A stretch of DNA of 64,000 nucleotides, from assembly GCF_009389715.1 (NCBI RefSeq), contig NW_024068208.1, forward strand, positions 1-64,000, in the 5' to 3' direction. This document shows positions 23,484 to 34,828 of the stretch, piece after piece. The notes under the pieces are model-generated. The model did no database searches. It was given only the letters and a program-made list of their open reading frames with translations, and was not told the DNA's origin. The position numbers and the translations under genes were made by a program. The first letter of the stretch is position 1, and every line of letters starts with the position of its first letter. This DNA comes from Phoenix dactylifera. Its lineage: Eukaryota > Streptophyta > Magnoliopsida > Arecales > Arecaceae.

Positions 23484-26400
23484 ATGGCCGCGGCCGCGGG
23501 GAGCCTGAGGGCCTTCGTTCCTCGTCGCTGCCTCCGCAACCGTGGGTGTCCAAGCGCGAAGCCTCCGCTCTCGGTTCGGATTCGAGCCTCCTCTTCCGTC
23601 ACCGCCAGCGTCGAGGCTAACCCCGTGGTAAACAGGGCTCTCTCTTGATCTAAAATTTCGTGGTTCTTATTCTTCATTTTGGTTACCAATCCGATCTTTC
23701 TTTCTTGATGGGTTTTCTTCAACCATCGTAAATCTTGAATAGAGTTTGATGCTGATCATTGCAAAGAACTACAAATGATGTTTATGTAACAGAGAATGAA
23801 GAATCGCAATTTACGTGACCTGTATCCACCGTGCTACTATCATTGTTTCGAAAAATTAGATTATGATTAACAAATCCAGTCGATTTTTTGTCCTTAAGTT
23901 TTGTGATGGTTAGCTTAAACGTTTACGGGATGTCCCTTTTTTGCCCCCCTTTCTTGGGAATGTAATGGAGGGCCGAAGTCCACCAGCTTCTATTAGAGGA
24001 AAAAGGAGAAAAAATTTACAGGTTCCCTGTAAAGTAGGGAGAAAAGAAGAGGAAAATGGGATGTCGGATGATTAAAAATGTGGGATTTTTTAGTTCATTT
24101 TAGTTCAAAAAATTTAAAAAAAATGACATTTTTGGTGGATGAATTTATTGGTAATATAGGCAGTAGTTTGGAGGGTGATAGGCTGTTGAGGGTCACGGAT
24201 TTAGAATTTCAACAGAGATGAACAGGGTGTTGTCTCAGATAGATGATGTTATAGTCTTTTTATCACCTGATCAAAATCTAATTTTTGATCGCAATGAGAT
24301 GGAACAGAGGATTTTTTATTTTTTATTTGCTGTAATTTTGCTATAGGAGCATCCGACAAGAGACAAAAATGGCAGAATTATGGAGCCTTATAAGTTACCT
24401 CTCAAGCAATTGAACTTGGAAAAAAAGAAACTTGGGTCTCAGCATCAACCAGCATGCCTATTTTTCTACAATAGGAGCATCCTACAAGAGACAAAAATAG
24501 CAAAATAGTGAAGCCTGATAAGCTACCTCTCAAGCAATTGAACTGGGAAAATTGAAAAAAGAAACTTGGGTCTGAGCATCACCCAACATGCCTTATTGAA
24601 AACGTGTGGAGTTGGGCTTACTTTCTTTCAACATCCATTCCTAGTAACTGTCTACAACCTTCTTCCAACAAAAAAAGGAAATCATCACTTCCATCCATTT
24701 TTTTTAGGTACCATCCTTTGTGTTTTTGACCATTAAATTCTAATAACTATTTATTGTGATCTCTTTGAATTCTCTTCTGGGTATATGCGTAGCTCTGCCT
24801 CCATTATCCTTGAACTATACTGGTACAACTAATGATTCATATAATATTCTAGCTTCCACCATACTTATTCCTAGTTTTTTACACATCCATCATTCTCATC
24901 ATACGTATTATCTGTCTAGACTTAGTCCTAGTTTTTAACACATCCATCATTCTCATCTTATGTATTATCTGCCTAGACCTTATTTAGTGCTCCAAATTTT
25001 TGTTGGTAGTACTAGCCACATCATTGCATCATTATGTTATCCTTTAGTCTGTACAAAGATAACACAAAAGTATACCTCCTTTCTCATGTATAATAGATCA
25101 AACATAAAGGAAGTTATCACAAAGGAGCACTTCTTGGTCCTTTATGCTCACCAAGACTATATTTGACTTTAATATCCAAGCAAATGACCTCCCAAATATA
25201 TGATTTAGGTTTCTAGGTATTTTGATAACATAGATTATGACCAATAGTGTGAATTTTCCATCCAGAATGTCCATCTCTGATTTTGAATTGATAGATTTTG
25301 TTTCCAATCCTTCTGGAAAGAATGTCCATCTCACTCTCACTCTAGCATATATCTATGTACATATAGTTGTGCAACCATGTTGTAATAGCTGGTCACGTAA
25401 AACCTATTACACCACTTCCAATGGATCCAAAAGCTAATAGTTAGGGCCTGTTAACATGAAGCCACAAACACATCAACTTAGTAACTATTCTTAAATGAAG
25501 TAATTAATAATGCTTTGACAATTCATCTTCGAGCTTTATTTTTCAAAAATATTATACATATTGCTGTAGAAGGATTAAAGTCTTTCATTGTGGTGGTGCG
25601 CCAGCCTGGCATTGGCATGATAAAATTTTTACTATGCCTTGCCATGTGCCATCTCAATACTGGCACGGTTTGGATGGCAACCTGCCAAGTAGTGTGCATG
25701 CCCCATATCATGCCAATGCAGCATTGAGGTAAGGGACTGACTAGCAAATTGCATATTGTTCAGTGTTGTGCTTTGCTGGTTGGCACTTAAATTATGAATG
25801 TTGTTGTCTCTGATAACCTTTTCTCTGCTCTTGTGTTTTCAGGATCCTATTCCAGATGCAAAAGTTAGCACTGGGATGAATAATTTAGGCTGTCCTGTTT
25901 GTTATTATCCATTAATCAGTAAAAGTAATGCAAGCCAAACTGTGTAAGTTATCTGATTTTGCCTTGATAGAAGGATGCTCTTCTCTACCTGTCAGCTTTT
26001 GATCCCTAAGATAATGAAGATCGTTTCCCCAGTGTTCTTACAGTTTTAAATCATATGCTAATCGTTTATTTTATGTTGCACTGGATGAGTTTATTACAGA
26101 GCATCACTAGCTGGGTCTGATGTTGAATGCCATATTTGCAAGAAAGATTACTTCAATAATGGAATATATCTGGATCTGACAGTATCTAGTGGCTCAAAAG
26201 AGTACACTGAAACTGTGCCAGCTGGAACAGAACTTTTTAGGTACCTATTTACCTTTAAACTTTTAAAGAATTCTATATCATATCTGTTGCTAATTTTAAC
26301 AAAATCACATTAGATCATTACAGACTTTCCATCTCAGCATTTACAGACCTATACACATAGTTAAGTAATGGAACTATGATTTTGTCCATAGCATGATCCT

Positions 26401-28747
26401 TGACCTCTTATAGGATGCACAAATGTCTCAAATGGATCCTCATATATGTATCAAATTACTTGATATGATTTGCATAGGTTAACATAAAACTTTCCCCAAA
26501 AAAATTCATAAGTTAACATAAAAATTTCACTATATTTGTGAAGTCACTAAGTAAAAATTGCTTTGTTGTTTGATCCTTATGCATTCGTTGTGTATTATAA
26601 AATCGAGCAAGTTTTTTTTTGGAAGATATATGCTATTTGCAGGGGTGAGGGAATCCCAAACAGATTTGCAAGTTCTATGTATTGAAGAGATTAACTATGA
26701 ATAACACTCAAATCATTACTAAAACACACAATTCTTTGAAATTCCATGTTGCGTTATAAATGTTAGGAGCCATGATCAGTTAAGGAGAGGGATGCAAGAC
26801 TAATAGTGAGATGCAAGGAAAGGGATTGGGAGATTTTGACAAGAAGGGTGTTGCTCCACATGATTGTCTCTGGTTATCATTGTTGAGCTCTAGTGATTGG
26901 GTCATAGATAAAATAATAGCAGAAACTGGAGTGAAATGAGTGGGCATGGGAACTTATTTTTTCCCATTTCATTCCTTAGGAGTCCAAGGGTAGGTAATGT
27001 TCAATCTGTCCAAAATCATCTAAAGAAGAACACTGAAAAAGAGTTTTACCTTAAAACTGATGCAAAATAGGATAAAAATAAGAAGGGGTTATCTACTAAT
27101 GCTATAGAAAATCTCTTGCTACCTCTATCTTCTAGGTTACTCAAAATGAAAATTCTAAATCCTAAAGTTCTCCCTGCCAATTTTTTTAAATCTTTTTCCT
27201 TTTTTTTTATTTGGGGTGGGGGGGGGGGGGGGAGTGGAACAAGCCTTTCACTTGTGATTTTTTTTTTCTGTATACTTGTTAGTTTAAAGTACAGTAGCTA
27301 TTCCTCCTCTCAATGAGTCACGGTTTGCAGTTTTCTATCCAATATCATGTAGTTGTTCTTGGTACTTGAGTTGTTAGGGTCATGTATAGAGGACTGTACT
27401 TGCATGTATCATGAAGGATTTGAAGGAGGGAGCTGGGGTGGGGTTTTGTCTTGGTTTTGCCCAAGGATCACCGAATCAGTACTGTACCGGGTACAAGTCG
27501 GCACTCGGATCGATTCAGACCGGTACCGAACCAGCAAAAAAGGCCACAGGTGCAGCACGCACGCGGCGCCACAGCCACAGCGCACGACGCGCTAAGGCAG
27601 ATCGATCCAGACTCGATGCCGGTTCGCACAGATCCGTCCGGTTTGCTCTTATATCGGCCCGTTAGGGGCCGGAATCGTTTTGTGTGCCCGTACCGATCCG
27701 ATCAACAACCGGGTCGACACAGTTCGGCCTGAGCCGGGCAGTACAGCCCGGTTCAGCATTCATTGGTTTTGCCTCAGTATGAATACTGGAGCTGAAGCTG
27801 CTTAGATTTGTAAAGGTTTTCTCTTCCTGCTGGAGTTCCCTTCTAAGTCTAGTGCTTCTTCTAGAGTATGAGCAGAAGGCCCTTTCACAACCCAAGAGGG
27901 ATTCTAAATTTTTGAAGAATGAAAATGTTCTATTCAGGTTTTCTGGATACTTTTACTTTAGTCAGTACTTAATAGCTAACCCTCCACTATTTTGACATCA
28001 AATTTTAGGATGTAGGAGGCCAATGGAAACTGATGCTAATACGAGCAAAAATGGAACTTGTAACTAGCTTTGCAAGGAAGCTTTAGGAGCATTTCTCACT
28101 GTGGTTTCCAATGTGTCATCCATTTAGGTCCTACAAGATTGTGTCAGAACATACTTTTCTCCTACTAGCTTTGTCATGAATACTCTTAAATCTCAAACGA
28201 TTGTTGATCTTTTTCTGATAATCTCTTTTAAGAATGTATGAATATTTCCTAAGTTTGTGCCATCCTGTTGGAACAGCATTCTTTTGGCTCTTTGCCTTGT
28301 TTGTGCATCTAAAATACATAAAACTTAACGGCAGCAAAAGGTATCTTTCCCCTTAGTCTAGATACTTTGCAAGTCTAGGGAAATTTTGAAGGATTGCTCT
28401 TTAGTTCCACAAGCTCAGCTGTGACCAATAATGTAGATTTCCCTACCTGCGCACTAAGCATATAGGTTATATGAAAAGCTCTTCACTTACCTAGATTTGC
28501 CATGCTAGGGATTCAATATTGATGTAAGTTTGACTACTGGTCATAAAATGTGCTCTATCCTTTTAGGGAGCCTTTTTCTTAACATCGAGTTGTGTGCTAT
28601 TGCTAACCCAATATGGTGGTCCTAGAATCTGTTCTATGCTTTTAGATAGCCTTTCTCATCATTGAGTTGTGTGCTGTGGCTGAACCATATTTGGTAGGAA
28701 AAGGCTTTCTCAACATTAATGTTGAGACTTTCTCAACTTTCATGGAG

Positions 28748-28778
<31 letters not shown>

Positions 28779-31700
28779 GTGTGTGTGTGTGCGCGCGCGC
28801 GCGTGTTTGTGTGTATGTGTGTGTGTGTGTGTCAGTTGTCATTTGGTATCCAAAATTTAATCCTGATTTGACTGCTGAAGAATATCATGCCAATCAGATC
28901 TGTAAGCCTTTTGAGCTTGCCTCTTAGATAAATAAAATTTATCTCAATTAGCTTGAGATTCCTTTTTTCATTCAATAGTACATTTTTCCCCTATCCATGC
29001 AGCCTATTTAAAAGAATAGGAGTCCTTCGGCACCATTTGTGATGTTGCATTGTTGTCTGTTAACAAGTTAGCAGATTGGTTATCAAATGGTTCTTTGTTT
29101 AAACTATGTATCATTTCATATGTTACTGACTGATTACCTATTTTAATATCTTAGTCCTGGATCTAGGGAATTAATGTGCATCTCTTTGTTTGCATTGAAT
29201 GCTATAAAAATGATAAATAGAGGAAAATTTTAAAAAAAAAACACCTTGTTTAGTATTTACATATTATGTGTGGGAGTAAATGATGGCTTGGAAATCTGAT
29301 GCAAAACAACTTTGCAGAACATCTTGACTACGTCACCCTTGTAAAGAGATGATAAGAAACTCCTGCTACGTTGACCTATTTTATTGAGCTATAGGTAGTC
29401 AAAGAGCAAGAAACTGATTCACTTTGAGTTGAACTTGCACGTTTCATTCTTACTGACTGTTTATTGGAACAGGAGTCAATTGGTTTCATTTCTTTATGAA
29501 AGGGGATGGCGACAAAATTTCATATGGGGTGGTTTCCCTGGCCCACAAAGAGAGGTTTTGTAGTTTACCGACTTCCAACTATATATTGTTGTCCATTGTA
29601 AATTGATAAATGACTCATTTGTATTGTTGCAGTCTTTCATTTCAGCAACTTTTTTTTATGCAGTTTATACAAGTATGAGCTAGGAGATACTAACAATTTT
29701 ACTCTTCTTAGAATTCTGAGAAAACTCATCAAAAGTTTGGAAAGTTTTCTCTGAAGTACCAATAAGAAGCATAATTGAACCACTTTATAATATATATTGT
29801 GTGATATGAATTTTTCAGGTTTATTTTCCTTGTGGTTTTCACATTTGTCCAATATCAAAATTTCGCTGATATTCTTGTACTGCAGTTTGAAATGGCTAAA
29901 GTTTACCTTACACCAACCATTGGAGGAACTATTGTCGATGCAAGTTGTGGAAGTGGCTTGTTTTCAAGGCTATTTGCTGAAAGTGGAATGTATTCACTTG
30001 TTGTTGCTTTGGATTTCTCAGAGAATATGCTGCTGCAGTGTGATGAATTCATTAAGCAGAAGGGCATTTCAAAAGAGTTGGTTTTTCTCCTTCCACATAA
30101 GCTCATGTTCTTATATATCAATAGAGATTGTCAGGACCTTCAGAATTATCTTGCAAAAATCTTTCAAAATAAAAAGTTATATGAAGGCTTAGTATCTTAC
30201 AGGTAGTTTATATCTCAGGTTGCAATTTTTTAAAAGAACTAAAATCATGCAAGTTTTCTGCAGGAATTTAATCTTGGTCAGAGCTGATATCTCTAGACTT
30301 CCATTTGTTTCAAGTTCCATTGATGCTGTGCATGCTGGTGCTGCATTACATTGTTGGCCTTCACCATCCACTGCTGTGAGTGCATTCTCCGCTCAACTTT
30401 TCTTTAGGGAACAAGTTAAAACTCAGGAGACCGAGTTTCACAGTGCAAGATATGTCTAGGAGCTTAAGCAGTTAAATTAGGATATATAGATCATATGTTC
30501 GAGAAGGTGCTCTACTGTGTGGTGTTAAGCTCACTCTCTCTGCTTGGCACCATCACCGTACCCTCTAACCATCACCACCATGACAAATCCGAGCCTACCA
30601 AAAGCTCGTCTTCTCCTCTATGATCTAACCCTATATTAAATTACTAGAGACTACTTTATGATCAATGCTGACCTAATATTATGCCCACTAGTTGATTGAC
30701 TTGGTTTGAAGCCTTTGTGCAGTTGTACTGCTCATCTTAGTGGTTCTCCGAGTCATGATTGTTTACTGGTTGGTGTTGGAAAAAAAGGTTGACACTAAGG
30801 TGGTCACAGAAGCTTGGTTCAGCTTTTACCAGGGTCCTAGTTCCAACACCAAACCTATATCTTGTTGCCATGGTCCTTTGATTAGTCTGGAACTCGCGTC
30901 ATGAAATAGTGAAAGAAAAAGGACAGTCATTTCTCAATCTGTGTTGAGCTTCGCAGCATGGTTTTTTACCTATTTAAGCCTTAATTCTCAATCATTAGTA
31001 GGCCAAAGGCCAGCATGATTTTGTTTGTATATTCTATAGTCTTGATCTTCAAACCTCTAACCTTATATTATAATATGATCCTCCCTATATTGGGTTTATC
31101 TCACATCCAATTCCATAGGCTCTTTCGTTGATAATTTTCCTAATTCATCTAAAGCTGCTTATTGGATTTTGGTGGTGTCTGCATACTATTCATTGCAGAA
31201 CTAAAAGTTTCGAACATCAGTTAGCTAGTTATGGTTCTTATAGTTGGTTTTCTTATCCATTTCTTTAGATTATCCAGTAAAAAGAAAGCATACCATAGTG
31301 CATCAGTAAATTAAATTATTATTTATGTTCATATTCTTTCCAATAAAACTTTTGAGTTGGTTTTGTTTAATTATTGAAAGAAGGAATAACGAATTCAGCT
31401 CCTTGCTTGTGTCCCCCATAATAAATAACTTTATGGCAATGAAAGAAAAGTACTTTCCTTCTCCAATTTGAGTTGTCCTTCTCTTACCTGAATTGTCTTG
31501 TAGGTCGCAGAAATAAGTCGAGTACTCCGCCCTGGAGGTGTATTTGTTGCCACAACATTTGTTCTTGATACTATTCCTCCAGCTGTTCCAATCTTCAGAG
31601 CAATACGTGAGGTAATACCTTATTCAGCCAATATAGAAAACATTTGATTCATTTATATATGAAAATAAAAATAATGGGCTCCAAGCAGGAGGAAAAAATA

Positions 31701-32565
31701 ATATTTTCTCATCTATACAGTGCTACTGTTGGAATTTCATTAGTTGTTTAGACAGCCCCACTTTTCCAATTTGAAATGAGTATAAACGTTAACCATCAAC
31801 CAATGGGAAATTCATGATCTCAAAATCCCACATGCTTGCTAACAATGTTATGATAAACGTAGTATGCTTTAGCATTTTTCCTAAAATCAACCTTGCATGG
31901 AAAAAGCTAGGTTCCTTTTGTTTTTTTTTTCTTTTTGTATTCTTGTGCACTTCTAACTGGCTATGTTTTTTTTAAACCTTTTGAGGAGGAAATTTTAATT
32001 GGCTAAGCTGTGTCCTAAAAAAATTTGGCATGTTTCATATCGCCTTTTTCCTACTTTCTGTTTTTTTTTAAAAAAAAGAATCAAGAGAAAAATAGGTTTA
32101 GTGTTATCAATCACTCCCACCACCAGCCAGCGGCGACCAACATTAGCATTGCTGCCACCATTGCAGCTGCTGCCACTGCCACTATCCTGCTTGCCTCTAC
32201 CTTTGCCTTCACTTCTAATAACAACCGTTGCTAGAAGCTGGAATAGGGATGGTTTTTATTTTTTTATGTTTACAAAAATAAACGTAGTTAACCACACCAA
32301 ATATGTTTATATTGTTGATTTTTTAAAATGAAATATTTTTTTATTTTTATAAATAGGAAATTGAATGTAATACCAAATATAACCTCAAATCGCTTAATTT
32401 GCCTTTTCTTTTTTATCCTTACAGCTTTATACCCGAACCTCAGGCCAACACCTCTATCTGTCAGAAGGCGAACTCGAAGATATCTGCAGTGCATGTGGTT
32501 TGATTGGTTTTACGCGCATCAGGAATGGATCCTTTATCATGATCTCTGCAACCAAACCGGGCTAA
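23484..32565 (+). CDS. Chloroplast SAM-dependent methyltransferase (At1g78140-like), 8 exons
   Basis: Exons by GT/AG borders and frame: 23484-23627, 25843-25943, 26100-26240, 29473-29554, 29886-30076, 30264-30375, 31504-31611, 32425-32565 (stop TAA). Together they give 1020 nt, 339 aa, close to the plant family length. The first 48 residues are Arg/Ser/Ala-rich without acidic residues until E45, a typical plastid transit peptide. Residues 65-95 hold two CxxC pairs (C65/C68, C92/C95), a zinc-ribbon-like module. The class I methyltransferase core follows: motif I VDASCGSGLF (173-182), the acidic loop ALDFSENM (197-204), ADISRLPF (227-234) with GAALHCWPSP (245-254), and VLRPGGVFVA (264-273). The family (Methyltransf_11) uses S-adenosylmethionine. 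The substrate is not known to me, and the plastoglobule location reported for relatives is from memory. Introns 1 and 3 (2.2 and 3.2 kb) carry tandem duplications and a hAT MITE. No defects are seen. Confidence 0.92.
24352..24593. repeat. Tandem duplication (about 120 bp) in methyltransferase intron 1
   Basis: ATAGGAGCATCC-ACAAGAGACAAAAAT...CTACCTCTCAAGCAATTGAACT...AAACTTGGGTCT-AGCATCA-CCA-CATGCCT occurs twice in succession, from about 24352 and about 24473. The copies differ at scattered positions and by a short insertion. Confidence 0.85.
24868..24985. repeat. Tandem duplication (about 56 bp) in methyltransferase intron 1
   Basis: CCTAGTTTTT-ACACATCCATCATTCTCATC-TA-GTATTATCTG-CTAGAC occurs twice back to back, with a few substitutions. 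Confidence 0.85.
25610..25718. repeat. Inverted repeat (12-bp perfect arms) in intron 1
   Basis: CATTGGCATGAT (25610-25621) and its reverse complement ATCATGCCAATG (25707-25718) enclose 85 bp rich in TGGCA/TGCCA words. It may be part of a small palindromic element, but I could not define ends or a target duplication. Confidence 0.5.
27462..27765. mobile_element. Small hAT MITE (304 bp) in methyltransferase intron 3
   Basis: A GC-rich island is flanked by a perfect 8-bp duplication GTTTTGCC (27454-27461 and 27766-27773). It starts CAAGGATCACCGAA and its other end, reversed, starts CAATGAATGCTGAA. The inside is full of ACCGG, GGTACCG and CGGTTC words. The same kind of start (CAAGGATTGCCGAAC) and interior occurs in the element at 41551-41770, so the two belong to one family. 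There is no transposase. Open frames crossing it (27353-27732) are chance frames through GC-rich DNA. Confidence 0.75.
28747..28832. repeat. Compound (CT)n-(GT)n-(GC)n microsatellite
   Basis: (CT)n passes into (GT)n, then GCGCGCGC and again (GT)n, within intron 3 of the methyltransferase. The alternating purine-pyrimidine part (about 28776-28832) could adopt Z-DNA. ORFs on both strands here are repeat artefacts. Confidence 0.9.
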
Positions 32566-34828
32566 TCATCCTGTCGATGTCAACCATTGTGCTGATCATC
32601 AGTAGTCTCTATAACAAGTTATTTTTAAAGCTGCATCATTGGAATGGCCAATATTTGTTTGTTCTCTTGTACATGGGTTAAGGTTTTTGGTGGTTGGTGG
32701 TGGCTTCTTGTCTTTCAAGAAACTTAATACAGATTACTCTGGCGGGTGCATGGCCCAAGTCATATACACCATTGAAGGACATGATTATAGTTTTGTTAGA
32801 AAAAGGGGACATCTGCGTATGTTTGTTCATAGAGATTAGCTTAGTCGCTTCCTTAAATAATCAAAATTTGCATGAGAAGATTCACCCCATTTTAGCTAGC
32901 AAGAGGGAGGCAGTTAATCATCTGATCTATTGATTTATAACTTGGTTTGTATGCCTACTTCCTATCTGACCTATCAATTAAAGAAATGTTCTAGTTCTGC
33001 AGTGCGAGCTTGACTGTTACTTTGAGATGGTAGATTTCTTTCATGAGCAAGGGGCTCTCTTCCTTACTTATCATACAACAAATGAACGTCCTTAGGGAGA
33101 CGTGTGAACAACTGAAATATGATTGATTACTGGCGTTGAGTATTGATGCACTTGATAGCAAGTGGTGGCCGGCAAATAATAGCCGGCGGTAGGTAGAGAT
33201 GGCAGTGGTGGGTGAAGGAGGTGGTAGTAGGCAGCTGCTAATTTTCAATAACGGTTAAGAACTATAGCTTTTAGCTTTTACAATTTTTGAAAATTGGATC
33301 CTAGTTTCGAAAAACTAAAACTAAAAATTGGATTACCTTTTGTTGTCTTGGTTTTTATATTTCAATAAGAATAAAAATTGGAAACCAGCAATCATCCAAA
33401 AAAGGTTCCAAGTTTGTGGCGTCTGAAATCTGCTTATTTTTCCTCCCTCATTCACCGTAGATTGCAGTGTCAAGCTTGGAAGAAATAAAGCGGGATGTTG
33501 ATGCAGCTACAGACACTTCAGAAAGCTCAGAGCGAATGAAATCTTGATTCAATTTTTCACTAGTTTAAGGACATTTGCTGAACGAATGTGCCCTAAATTT
33601 TTATTTAGGGATTTTTAATAGCCAAGACTCTGGTAAGGAAATTTCTTACAAAACTAGGAAAATGGAAGTTATGATCACTGAAGAAAGGGGAAGGGAAAGT
33701 GATTTATAAAATTTACACATAGCTACACTGCATGAGATATGTCTGACCCCAACGCATTTTTTCCCATCTCGCACATTTCCTCTCCCTCCATTTTCAGATT
33801 TTAACCACAAGATCAAAGATTCAAATTTTCTAAAAACAGTTATTGATTTTATTTAAGTAATTTTTTTATTAAAAATAAATAAAAATTCAAAAAATCAAGT
33901 CTTGTCATCATATATTTACATTTACTTCATAATTAAAAATAAAATTATCATGCCCATGGTATGATATTATTACAGAACTTCGCAAAGATCACCCATCGAG
34001 ATCCTCTGACTCTAATGTTTCAGTAGGACCAAGATTTTTAATACTGATAAAAGAAATTTTATAAGAGATCCATCACATAAACAACCACGTCTTCTTTCTT
34101 TATTTTTTTTGGTCTTCCATCAAACGTCAGAGGAAATGGTGGCACTTAAGATGGTATAGAATGTCAGCTGTCGACAATGGTACCGGGTGGTAAGTAATGG
34201 ATAGTTTGGTGGACTGGGTTAATTTAACAACAGGCTTTCTACTACAATTGGATTGAAGAGGGCCTCATCAGAAGGCTAACTCAAGCTTCAGAGGCTCTGA
34301 AAGTGCTGTGGGTACTGCAGGGTGGATCATGGTGAGTTCAAGGTGGTATCCAAAACACCTAAATCATTTAACCTATGAGGACCACCAATAAGCCGAATAC
34401 ACTGAGATCAGGCAAAAAGACAACTGACAGCAGAACATCAACCATGCCAGGATCCCAAAACTCAGCCCTAGTTCGATACGAAATCCCCGCCCAACCAATA
34501 GCCAGCAACTGGGGCAACCCTAGCACATCAGCATAAGTAACACTTTCGATAGCAGTTTATATTTCTCAAAGCCAGTGGTATGGAGTTGAATTATTACATA
34601 AGATCTAATTTAAGGAGGCAGCAAAGCTGCAAGACACCTTCGCAGAGTAACCAATCATTGGAAATGATGTTACCTATAAAACTTCGGACACAAACCAAAG
34701 AGGGAAATGTGTCTATAGATTAGCATCAAATCATCTCTAGGGTATCGCACTTACAAGAAACAAAAAAGTATGACGGGGAAAAAGAATTAATGAACCAGTC
34801 ATCCTCAATTTCATGTAATGTGCTGAAA
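32566..34828. other. Convergent intergenic region, methyltransferase / eIF3i
   Basis: It holds the 3' UTRs and terminators of two genes that face each other. No second gene is established. One candidate exon-like segment at 33466-33546 is listed separately. Short ORFs at 32639-33248 are AT-rich and featureless. Confidence 0.5.
33466..33546 (+). other. Orphan exon-like segment
   Basis: A good acceptor (TAGATTGCAG, AG at 33466-33467) is followed by an open stretch that reads SSLEEIKRDVDAATDTSE and on to SSERMKS with a TGA at about 33546. The composition (acidic, Lys/Ser-rich, regular codons) looks like a real C-terminal exon, unlike the surroundings. It could be an alternative last exon or 3' UTR exon of the methyltransferase, or a relic of another gene. 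I do not recognise the sequence. Confidence 0.25.

Noticed and set aside
27218..27232. Run of 15 G as a functional G-quadruplex
   Set aside because: A single homopolymer run inside an intron next to T-runs. Likely slippage, with no regulatory context.
27353..27732. Three overlapping + strand ORFs in methyltransferase intron 3
   Set aside because: They lie across a GC-rich hAT MITE and share no recognisable domain.
28642..28927. Ser/Leu/Val-Cys repeat proteins on both strands
   Set aside because: Artefacts of the CT/GT/GC microsatellite.
30376..30459. Read-through of the methyltransferase frame past exon 6
   Set aside because: GTGAGT at 30376 is a good donor, and the next exon at 31504 continues the conserved protein (VAEISRVLRPGG).
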